Made by a program: the position numbers and the translations under genes. Under the pieces are notes generated by a model. It was not told the DNA's origin and did not search any database. It was given only the letters and a program-made list of their open reading frames with translations. A stretch of 64,000 nt of DNA from Planctomycetota bacterium (GTDB lineage Bacteria; Planctomycetota; UBA1135; UBA2386), in NCBI GenBank assembly GCA_016713175.1, contig JADJPQ010000027.1:71134-135133 (forward strand). Direction: 5' to 3'. Of the stretch, positions 8,336 through 15,699 are shown piece by piece. How positions within the stretch are numbered: the first letter of the stretch is position 1; every line of letters begins with the position of its first letter.

Positions 8336-9307
8336 ATGCGCTACGCCGCATTCCTGGTCCTGTTGCCGCTCGTCGCCTGCAGCAGCACGACTTCCGAGGA
8401 GCAACGGCATCTCGCCGCCTACCAGCACAACGCCAAGCTCTACTTCGAGAACCGCAAACTCGATCAGGCCATGCAGATGGTCGATCGGGGCCTCGAGCTC
8501 GAGAACGACAACTACCAACTCCGCGCGTTGCGCGGCGCGCTGCTGCTCGAGTTGAGCGTCCAGCGCGACAAAACCGACCAGAAGCTGCTGCAGCAAGCCC
8601 TGGCGCAATTCGAACAGCTCGAAAACGAACGGTCGATGGACCGCCACGAGCCGTACTTCGTGTTCTACAGCGCGCTGGCGCTGCAGCGCGACGGCATGCG
8701 GCACATCGGCGAGGCGGCGCGGCTGCGGTCACCCGCCGCGTTGTCCCGCGACGCGGACGCCACCATGGCGCAGGCCGAGGCCGCGGAGGAAGCGGCCAAT
8801 GCCGCACTCGGCGAGGCCCGGTCGCGGCTGGAAGTCCTGCTCGGCCGCGGCGAAATGGCCCGCTTCTGCCACTACCACCTGATGCAGATCGCGGCCACCC
8901 AGCAGCAGGCCGATGGCGTGGTCGACCACGGCAGGAAGTACCTCGAGGTCGCCAAGAAAGACCTCGAGCGGATCGAGAAGGAAATCCAGCTCGCCAAACA
9001 GAAGGGTTGGGAGAAAGAACTGCTGGCCAACCGCGAACGGTTGCGCGCCGAAGAATTGAGCACACGTTCGTTCCTCGCCGACTTCCACAACGACCGCAAG
9101 GAGTTTGCCGAGGCGCGGGCGCACCTCGACGAGATCCTGAAGCTCGATCCGACGCGCAGCGCCGACTACTACAACCGCGGCGCCGTCCTGCGCGAACTCC
9201 AGGAGATCGAAGCGGCGAAGGCCGACTTCCGCCGGTTCCTCGCCACCTCACCGCTGCCGGCGGACAGCCCGAAGAAGACCGACGCCGTGCAAGCCCTCGG
9301 CCAGTGA
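8336..9307 (+). CDS. TPR-repeat lipoprotein
   Basis: A 323-residue protein with a lipoprotein signal, MRYAAFLVLLPLVACSS, whose lipobox LVAC predicts acylation at Cys15. Helical repeats follow: AYQHNAKLYFENRKLDQAMQ, then LRALRGALLLELSV, and a final pair FAEARAHLDEILKLDPTRSA and YYNRGAVLRELQEIEAAKAD, which are typical TPR units. A long charged coiled-coil region (about 205-245) lies between. The role is probably scaffolding in the cell envelope. The stop overlaps the rnpA GTG (GTGA), so it heads the rnpA-yidD operon. Confidence 0.75.
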   Translation: MRYAAFLVLLPLVACSSTTSEEQRHLAAYQHNAKLYFENRKLDQAMQMVDRGLELENDNYQLRALRGALLLELSVQRDKTDQKLLQQALAQFEQLENERSMDRHEPYFVFYSALALQRDGMRHIGEAARLRSPAALSRDADATMAQAEAAEEAANAALGEARSRLEVLLGRGEMARFCHYHLMQIAATQQQADGVVDHGRKYLEVAKKDLERIEKEIQLAKQKGWEKELLANRERLRAEELSTRSFLADFHNDRKEFAEARAHLDEILKLDPTRSADYYNRGAVLRELQEIEAAKADFRRFLATSPLPADSPKKTDAVQALGQ

Positions 9308-9693
9308 GCGCGGCCGCGCCGCGCCTGGGGCTACCGCGCCGCGCGCGCCTGTTGTCGCAGCGGGAGTTCCGCCGGGTGTATCAGCGCGGCCGGCGGCAGA
9401 ACGGCAAGTTGCTTACCGTCGTCGGCCTGTGGCAACGCGACGGCCGCGGCACTCGCGTCGGTCTGTCGGTCAGCAAGGACCACGGTTCGGCGATCCGGCG
9501 CAACAAGATCAAGCGGCTGCTGCGCGAGGCGTTCCGGCTCGAGCGACCGGGCCTGCCGCCGAACCTGGAAGTCGTGCTGATCCCGCGCGTGCGCACGGAC
9601 AAGCTGGTGCTCTCCGAGTTGCGCCGCGAACTGGTGGACCTGATCGGCCGGCTCGGTCGCGGCGAGCAACCGCGACGGCGGGACCGCCCATGA
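9304..9693 (+). CDS. rnpA: Ribonuclease P protein component
   Basis: A 129-residue basic protein matching RnpA, which helps the RNase P RNA cleave tRNA 5' leaders. It has the LPRRARLLSQREFRRVYQRG entry region, the central VGLSVSKDHGSAIRRNKIKR stretch with the RNR motif (RRNKIKRLLREAFR), and the C-terminal ELRRELVDLIGRL helix. The GTG start overlaps the upstream lipoprotein stop by 4 bp and the stop overlaps yidD by 4 bp. rpmH, the usual upstream partner, is absent; a lipoprotein gene takes its place. Confidence 0.92.
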   Translation: MSAAAPRLGLPRRARLLSQREFRRVYQRGRRQNGKLLTVVGLWQRDGRGTRVGLSVSKDHGSAIRRNKIKRLLREAFRLERPGLPPNLEVVLIPRVRTDKLVLSELRRELVDLIGRLGRGEQPRRRDRP

Positions 9694-9911
9694 AGTGGTT
9701 GCTGATGCTCCCGGTGTGGCTGTATCGGCGGTGCATTTCGCCGTGGAAGCGACCGACATGCCGCTTCGATCCGACGTGTTCGCAGTATGCACTGCAAGCC
9801 CTGCGCGAACACGGTGCCTTGCGCGGCAGTTGGCTGACGGCCCGGCGGCTGTGCCGATGCCATCCGTTCACTGAGCCGGGCTACGACCCGGTGCCACCGG
9901 TGCGGCGCTGA
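9690..9911 (+). CDS. yidD: Membrane protein insertion efficiency factor YidD
   Basis: A 73-residue protein with the YidD hallmarks: LYRRCISPWKRPTCRFDPTCSQYALQAL (in two parts, residues 12-22 and 23-39) and the RLCRCHPFTEPGYDPVP tail with its conserved CHP motif. YidD is thought to assist YidC-dependent membrane insertion. It follows rnpA with an ATGA overlap, but yidC does not follow; instead the gene runs 31 bp into the 3' end of the oppositely oriented glycosyltransferase gene. Confidence 0.92.
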   Translation: MKWLLMLPVWLYRRCISPWKRPTCRFDPTCSQYALQALREHGALRGSWLTARRLCRCHPFTEPGYDPVPPVRR

Positions 9912-11998
9912 CCGTCGGCGGTCGACGACCCGGTAGCCGGCGGCTTCGCCGCGTTCGGCTTGGGTTTGCCGCTCGGCCTGGCTGGCTCCTCCGTTGCTGG
10001 GCCGGCCGGCGGCTTCGCGGCCGGCGGCTTCGCCGACGTCCCGGGCTTCGGCGAGCCGGGCTTCTGCCCGCCGGCAGCAGCGTCCTTGGGAACCGTGCTC
10101 TTCGGCTCGGCGGTCGTCGTTTTCGGCTTCTCGCCGGCTCCAGCCTTCTCGGCCGGCTTTGCCGGCACTGGCTTTGCCGGCGCCGGTTTCGCCGCTGCTG
10201 GCTTCGCCGCTGCTGGCTTGGCCGCTGCTGGCTTCGTGTCTGCGGGCTTTGGCGTCGCCGATCTGCCATCAGCGCCCGCCGACGTCGCCCCACCGCCCGA
10301 ACCCGCCACCGTGGGCGGGACCTCGGGTTTCGTCTTGCGCTCCGCGGCGCCGACCTTGGTGCCGCGCGCCGGGTCCCGGACACGCCAGATCCAGATCGAC
10401 TCGTCCTTCGGACCGACCCAACAAGGCAGCACGGTCGACAGTTCGAGCAGGTCCTGCATGTTGGCGTACAACGAACCGTCGAGGTCGGCCTCGTGCAGCT
10501 CCGGCAAGGTCGCGGCGAACCAGAGCTCGCGGCCCGCGTCGCGCGCCGACGCGATCGCTCGACGAACGAAGCCGCGGCCACCGTAGAACTCGGATCCCTT
10601 CGGTTCCTTGTCGCGAAACACATCCCACTTGTTGATCTCCACGACCTGCCGTTCCGGATGCGGGTCGACGGCACCGACACCTGGTCGCCGCCAGTGATCC
10701 GGACGGAGGTAGTACTGCAGGCTGGGCGCAGGCACGACCATCACCTGAACTGGCTTGCCCGCCGACGCCCGCAGGATGTGTTCGCCGGCCTCTCGCCACT
10801 GGGCGCGATCCCCATGGTGCGCCCTGAAGTACAGATAGTCGTAGGCCGCCATGTCCAGGCACAGGATCGCCGGCAACATGGCCAGCGGGATCCACCGCTT
10901 GCCCCGGATGCGCCGACCGAGGCCATCGGCAAGCACTTCCCCCAGCCGCAACGAGGTCGCGCTCGCGAGCAGCAGGACGGCAGGCAAAGCGCAAAACGCA
11001 TACCGGGCGGTCGCCTTGACGACCGACAGCGACAGCACCGACATGACCAGCAGCGGCACCAGGAACCAACAGGCCAGCACCCGAACCTGGGCCTGCATGT
11101 GCCCGGAGTAGAGCAACCAGACGCCGAATGCCGCGGTCGCCACCAAGGGCACGCGGAAGTAGAACCCCACGGTCTGCGCGAAGTGCACGACGGAAGCGTC
11201 GGGCTTGGCTTTGAGGAACTCGGCAAATGGCGGCAGGTGCTGCACCACCAGCGGCACCACAGCGAGCACCAGCACGGCGCCCAGAGTCGTCATCCAGAAC
11301 CGGCGCCCCTGCAGTGTCTGCACGTGGAGCCAGAGCGGATACGCCGCCGCCGGGGCCAGGAGCAGGTAGCACGTCGGGTGGAAGGAACCGCCGGCGAGCA
11401 CGGCGAGCACACCAGCGACCAGCCAGCCGCGATGCCGGCGGACCAAGGCCACCCAGAGGGCCGCACCGGCCAGGACGGCGAAGAAGAACACCATCACGTA
11501 GCCGCGCGCGTTCTGGCTCCAATAGATGTGCCACGGATTGAGCGCCAGCATGAAGGCGGCCAGCAACGCCGCCGAACGACCGACGAACAGATTGCCGGCC
11601 AGCGCCAGCAACGGCACGGTCACGATGCCGCAGAGCGCGAATGGCAAGCGCAACCAGCCCTCCGAGATACCGGCAAGCAGACCGGTATCGAGCAGGCCGC
11701 GCAGCATCAGGAACGACGACGGGTAGCGGATCCGGTACTGCGCGAAGAAGCCATTCTCCCCGCGCAACGGCAGCGTTGCATCGCGATAGGTGTGCGCCTC
11801 GTCGACCCACAGCGACCAGGTGCCGAGGTCGTGGAGCCGCAGGAAGCCGGCGACCAGCGTGATCAGCAGCAGCAGGCCGAGTTGCCGGGTCGTGAACGGC
11901 TCGACCGGACCGTGCGTTCGCAGCCGCAGGATCGAACTGTCCTGCAGGTCGACATACTCGGTCGGAGGCGCGGTCGGTGGCTCGGTCGTGGCCGTCAT
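9881..11998 (-). CDS. GT39/PMT-like membrane glycosyltransferase with Lys-Pro-Ala-rich tail
   Basis: A 705-residue polytopic membrane protein of the GT-C superfamily (dolichyl- or undecaprenyl-phosphate-sugar dependent, ArnT/PMT-like). The first loop carries the acidic motif WSLWVDEAHTYRDA (Asp66-Glu67), the expected catalytic site. About ten hydrophobic helices follow to roughly residue 390. A soluble domain with QYYLRPDHWRRPG and ELWFAATLPELHEADLDGSL follows. From about residue 560 the chain is low complexity, Lys/Pro/Ala-rich, with tandem AAAKP-type units (about 590-615). The tail is too long to be a helix anchor and may be periplasmic or wall-associated. The start overlaps the stop of the upstream gene (11995) by 4 bp. 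Confidence 0.75.
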   Translation of the reverse strand: MTATTEPPTAPPTEYVDLQDSSILRLRTHGPVEPFTTRQLGLLLLITLVAGFLRLHDLGTWSLWVDEAHTYRDATLPLRGENGFFAQYRIRYPSSFLMLRGLLDTGLLAGISEGWLRLPFALCGIVTVPLLALAGNLFVGRSAALLAAFMLALNPWHIYWSQNARGYVMVFFFAVLAGAALWVALVRRHRGWLVAGVLAVLAGGSFHPTCYLLLAPAAAYPLWLHVQTLQGRRFWMTTLGAVLVLAVVPLVVQHLPPFAEFLKAKPDASVVHFAQTVGFYFRVPLVATAAFGVWLLYSGHMQAQVRVLACWFLVPLLVMSVLSLSVVKATARYAFCALPAVLLLASATSLRLGEVLADGLGRRIRGKRWIPLAMLPAILCLDMAAYDYLYFRAHHGDRAQWREAGEHILRASAGKPVQVMVVPAPSLQYYLRPDHWRRPGVGAVDPHPERQVVEINKWDVFRDKEPKGSEFYGGRGFVRRAIASARDAGRELWFAATLPELHEADLDGSLYANMQDLLELSTVLPCWVGPKDESIWIWRVRDPARGTKVGAAERKTKPEVPPTVAGSGGGATSAGADGRSATPKPADTKPAAAKPAAAKPAAAKPAPAKPVPAKPAEKAGAGEKPKTTTAEPKSTVPKDAAAGGQKPGSPKPGTSAKPPAAKPPAGPATEEPARPSGKPKPNAAKPPATGSSTADGQRRTGGTGS

Positions 11999-13077
11999 CG
12001 GGGTCGGTCACCAGCAAGACGCTGGTCGATCCAACCATACGCATCGGCTGCATCGCGGGATACGACCAGAGCCCGGATCAGACTGCCCGGTGGCATGGCC
12101 GCCAACGAGGCCCGCAGTCGGGCTGCATCGGCCGCCGTCGGACCGAGGTTCACCCCGCCGTCGGCCGCCGGACCCGGCACCAGTTCCAGGTCCCCGAACG
12201 GAGTGAACAGCACGCCGGTGACCGGCTCGCCGGTACGGACGAACACGTCGACCCGATCGTTGCCAACGACCAGTCCGGGTTGCCACGGCGGTGCCTCGCG
12301 ACGCGGCAAGCGTCGGCCGCCGCGATCGATCTCGAAACCCCGCCCGGTGCGCCGCAACAGCGGCAGACTCAGTCGCTGCAACCAGGCCGCGGCTGGACCA
12401 CGTTCGTCGGCAGCCAGCACATCGAGATCGGTCGGCCAGAACGGCCGGCGCAGCGCCGCAACCACGAGGTGCTGGGGCAACGGCGGCTCGCCACCTGCCA
12501 GCAGCATCGCGATCGGGCCCGCCGGTTCGCCAAGTCGTGCGGCCGCGGCCTGCAACTCGGCGACTGGCGCGGCCGCCAGAGCGTCCGCGCGAGCCTGCCT
12601 CAGGGCCAACAGCCCTGGCAACGCGGCGATGGCAGGCACGGCCAGCAGCGCGCCGAACGTCCGTTCGCGCAGCAGCGGCAGCGACAGCAACGCGAAGACC
12701 GCCGACACCGCCACCAGGAGCCATGGCCAGGCCGCGATCGCCTCGGCCGGGCGCGGCAGCCAGGCCGCCGCCAGCAGCGTGATGCCGCTCGCCAACACCG
12801 GCGCCGCAAAGACCGCCAGACCGCCATGAGCACGCATTGTCGGCATCGCCAGCATCGCCACCGCGACCAACCCACCGCTGGCGAGCGCCGCCAGCACCGA
12901 GTCGAGCAGCCGTTCGTGCCAATGCGCATCGCCAGCGGCGAGCGCCGCTGGCGTTGGCGCTCCTTGCCATCGAAGCCACAGCAGCGCCAGCGCCAGACCG
13001 GCGGCCGCGACGAACGCCAAGAGCACCCACCAGACGGGCGCCCTTGCCCGGTTGTCTTCTGCGGCTGAGTCCTGCAT
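11995..13077 (-). CDS. Membrane protein of glycosyltransferase cluster, unknown family
   Basis: A 360-residue protein. Hydrophobic helices occur near residues 15-35, 55-75, 80-100, 105-125 and 130-150, followed by a soluble domain of about 200 residues with blocks such as GNDRVDVFVRTGEPVTGVLF and DLELVPGPAADGGVNLGP. No catalytic motif is recognised. It is co-directional and overlapping (ATGA) with the GT39-like gene, and its start codon is only 9 bp from the divergent YfhO gene. A role in surface polysaccharide or glycoprotein formation is inferred from neighbours only. Confidence 0.6.
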   Translation of the reverse strand: MQDSAAEDNRARAPVWWVLLAFVAAAGLALALLWLRWQGAPTPAALAAGDAHWHERLLDSVLAALASGGLVAVAMLAMPTMRAHGGLAVFAAPVLASGITLLAAAWLPRPAEAIAAWPWLLVAVSAVFALLSLPLLRERTFGALLAVPAIAALPGLLALRQARADALAAAPVAELQAAAARLGEPAGPIAMLLAGGEPPLPQHLVVAALRRPFWPTDLDVLAADERGPAAAWLQRLSLPLLRRTGRGFEIDRGGRRLPRREAPPWQPGLVVGNDRVDVFVRTGEPVTGVLFTPFGDLELVPGPAADGGVNLGPTAADAARLRASLAAMPPGSLIRALVVSRDAADAYGWIDQRLAGDRPR

Positions 13078-13086
13078 CGTGCTGCG

Positions 13087-15699
13087 GTGAGCCAAGCGTA
13101 CGTCGCGCCGTCGCTGCGCCAACAACTGCAGGCCATCTTGTTGGCCGCGCTGTGCGCGGTGGCGTTCCTGCGCGAGTCGCTGTGGCCGGGCCGGGCGCTG
13201 GTGCCGTATCCACCGGAGTTCTACGACGTCTACACGGCCCAGGCGCAGGCCGAGGGTCGGTTGGATGTCGCCGACGCGCTGCGCGGCACGACCTGCATGG
13301 GCGACAAGTACAACCAGTCGCTGTGCTGGGACCGCGTGCTGATGGACCGGCTGCGCGCCGGCGAGGTCCCGTTGTGGACCCGGGACATCGGCGGCGGCGC
13401 CAGCTTCGTGCCGCAGATGGCGCAGGTCTGGCAACCGATCAACCTGCTGCTGCTGCTGATGCCGAGTGAACAGTGGTACGGCCCGTGGGTGCTGATCCAC
13501 CAGGTGCTGTTCGGCTTCTTGTGCTACCGGTTCCTGCGCCGGATCGGCTGCCAGCATCTGGCCGCGCAGCTCGGCGTCGTCGTGGCGGTACTGGGACTGT
13601 GGACGCAGTGCAAGCTGCATCACAACGTGATCCTGACCGCTGCGCTGTCGATCTGGCCGATGTTGTCGGCGGTGCATGCGCTGTTGCGCGATGGCGGCGG
13701 CACGCGTGCCATCGCCAGTCTCGCGGCATGGACGGGTCTGTCGTGGATGTCGGGCTTCGCGGTCGTCAGCCTGCAGGCCAGCTACCTGACCGTCGCCTTC
13801 GCGGTGTTCCTGGCGCTCGGCAACCCGAAGGGACTTCGCCGCGGGCCGCTGCTGCGCGTGGCGCTTGGACTGCTGCTCGGCGGGGTGTTCTCGTTGCCGC
13901 ACATGGGTCCGGTGCTGCTGGCGACCGCCGACTCCGCGCGTTCGGCGGCGGTCGACAAGGTGACGTTGGCCGCCGTCGGCCTCGAGGTCGATCACCTGCT
14001 GACGCTCGCCTGGCCCGACCTGCTGAGCTGGGCCGCGGACCGCTTCTACACGTTGCCCGATCCGGAACGGATCTTCGCCGAACCGACGCGGATGCCGTGG
14101 AGCCAACTGGTCCTGCTGCACGACCCGCTGCCCGGTGGCCAGACGGTGTACAACTGGGTCGAGACCTCGTTCGCGTTCGGGCTGCCGGCACTGGCCTGCG
14201 CGCTGTTGGCACTGTTCGAGCGCGCGCGGCGCGAGCTGGTGTGGTTCTTCGTCGGGGCCGGGGTCCTGGCGTTCCTGTTCGCGGCGGCGGACGAACCGTT
14301 CCTGACCATTGGCATGTGGCTGCCAGGGCTGGCCGCCGCTGACCTGCGGCGGCTGCTGTTCGTCTGTGCGATCGCCGGCACCATCGTCGCAGCGATCGGC
14401 GCCGACAGCATCCTGAGCGGGCCAAGGCGCTGGCCGGCGTGGTGGCTGCTCGGTGCGATCGCCGCGACGTCGGCCGTTGCCGCAGTGTGGCTGTGGCGAT
14501 GCGACCCGGAGACGGCGCTGGTCGACACGACGGCGCGGCTGCTCGCCGCCGACTCGGATCATCCGCGCGTGCAAGCCGCGCAGGGCAGCGTCGACGCGAT
14601 CGCGCACTGGATCCGCAACGCGAGCAAGCCCGGCGAGGCAGCGAACAATCGGGCGCAGTTGCTGACCACCGCTCTGCGCGCGCTGGTCATCGCCGGCCTC
14701 GCGTTCGCCGCGCTGAGCTTGCGCGCGCCCGGTCGGCGCCTGCAGGCGCTGCTGCTGCTGACCGCGATCGAACTGGTGCATGCCGGGCTTGGCCCGATGC
14801 AGACGGTGTCGGCCGAGCGGGTGACGACGGCACCTGCGGTAGTCGCACCGGTGGCTGCCGCGGCGGAGGCCAACGGCGTGCGGCCGCGCCTGCAACGGCT
14901 CGTTCCGGCCGACGACCCGCGGATCGGCATCTGCTATCCGTGCAACCTGCCGGGCTTCCACCGCCTGGAAGACACCAACGCCTACAACCCGCTGCCGCCG
15001 GCGCGCATGACCGAGTTCTTCCGCGCGCTCGAACCCGACCGCGCCGGCAAGCGACCGATCGCCTATGGCGCCGCCGGCGTCGGGCCGTTCGCCGATCCGG
15101 CCTCGCTGCAGCATCCGCTGGCCGACCTGTTCGGCATCCGCTTCGTGCTGACCGAACTGCCGATCGCCGCGAGCCCGGCGCTGGTCGAGCGCACGCCGCC
15201 CGGCACCGGTCGCTTCCGGTTGCTGGAACGGACGACGACGCTGCCGCGCGCGACGTTCGTTCGCGCCATCGATGTGATCCCCGACAAGGCGGCGAGGCTG
15301 GCCACGCTCGGACGTACCGACCGCGATCCCGGTCAGCGACTGATCCTCGAGAGCGACACCGTGCCACGGCCGGCGCCCGGCGCCGCGGCGAATGCCGCCA
15401 CCGTGACGACCGTCGAACATCGCGACGAACGCGTGGTCGTCAGCGTCACGACCCCGGCCGATGGCTATCTGCGGCTGGCCGATCCGTACGATCCAGGGTG
15501 GCGCGCGACAATCGATGGCGAGCCGACGCCGCTCTACCCCGCCGATCACTACCTGCGCGCGGTCTACGTGCCGGCGGGCAGTCACGAGGTGGTGTTCACG
15601 TTCGATGCCCCACGCGTCGTCTGGCCGCCTCGGATCGGCGGCGCGGCGCTGGCGATGATCCTGCTGCTGCTGGCCTGGCCGCGGCGGAGGCGCTCGTGA
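13087..15699 (+). CDS. YfhO-like polytopic membrane protein
   Basis: An 870-residue protein with a long multi-spanning N-terminal region (about 12 helices, residues 15-500), then a large soluble domain ending in a last helix (PPRIGGAALAMILLLLAWP). The C-terminal block, GWRATIDGEPTPLYPADHYL followed by RAVYVPAGSHEVVF, is the conserved YfhO signature. YfhO-family proteins are GT-C-like and are implicated in glycosylating lipoteichoic acid or other envelope polymers. The GTG start is used because a stop lies just upstream. The gene overlaps its paralogue downstream by 4 bp (GTGA). Confidence 0.75.
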   Translation: MSQAYVAPSLRQQLQAILLAALCAVAFLRESLWPGRALVPYPPEFYDVYTAQAQAEGRLDVADALRGTTCMGDKYNQSLCWDRVLMDRLRAGEVPLWTRDIGGGASFVPQMAQVWQPINLLLLLMPSEQWYGPWVLIHQVLFGFLCYRFLRRIGCQHLAAQLGVVVAVLGLWTQCKLHHNVILTAALSIWPMLSAVHALLRDGGGTRAIASLAAWTGLSWMSGFAVVSLQASYLTVAFAVFLALGNPKGLRRGPLLRVALGLLLGGVFSLPHMGPVLLATADSARSAAVDKVTLAAVGLEVDHLLTLAWPDLLSWAADRFYTLPDPERIFAEPTRMPWSQLVLLHDPLPGGQTVYNWVETSFAFGLPALACALLALFERARRELVWFFVGAGVLAFLFAAADEPFLTIGMWLPGLAAADLRRLLFVCAIAGTIVAAIGADSILSGPRRWPAWWLLGAIAATSAVAAVWLWRCDPETALVDTTARLLAADSDHPRVQAAQGSVDAIAHWIRNASKPGEAANNRAQLLTTALRALVIAGLAFAALSLRAPGRRLQALLLLTAIELVHAGLGPMQTVSAERVTTAPAVVAPVAAAAEANGVRPRLQRLVPADDPRIGICYPCNLPGFHRLEDTNAYNPLPPARMTEFFRALEPDRAGKRPIAYGAAGVGPFADPASLQHPLADLFGIRFVLTELPIAASPALVERTPPGTGRFRLLERTTTLPRATFVRAIDVIPDKAARLATLGRTDRDPGQRLILESDTVPRPAPGAAANAATVTTVEHRDERVVVSVTTPADGYLRLADPYDPGWRATIDGEPTPLYPADHYLRAVYVPAGSHEVVFTFDAPRVVWPPRIGGAALAMILLLLAWPRRRRS

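Noticed and set aside
10493..12829. 778-codon plus-strand frame opposite the GT39-like gene
   Set aside because: Gln/Arg/His-rich antisense shadow; the opposite strand has consistent helices and the DE motif.
14439..15695. In-frame extension upstream of the second YfhO-like gene
   Set aside because: Arg/Ala-rich shadow of the first YfhO gene in another frame; the GTG at 15696 with a 4-bp overlap starts the real protein.
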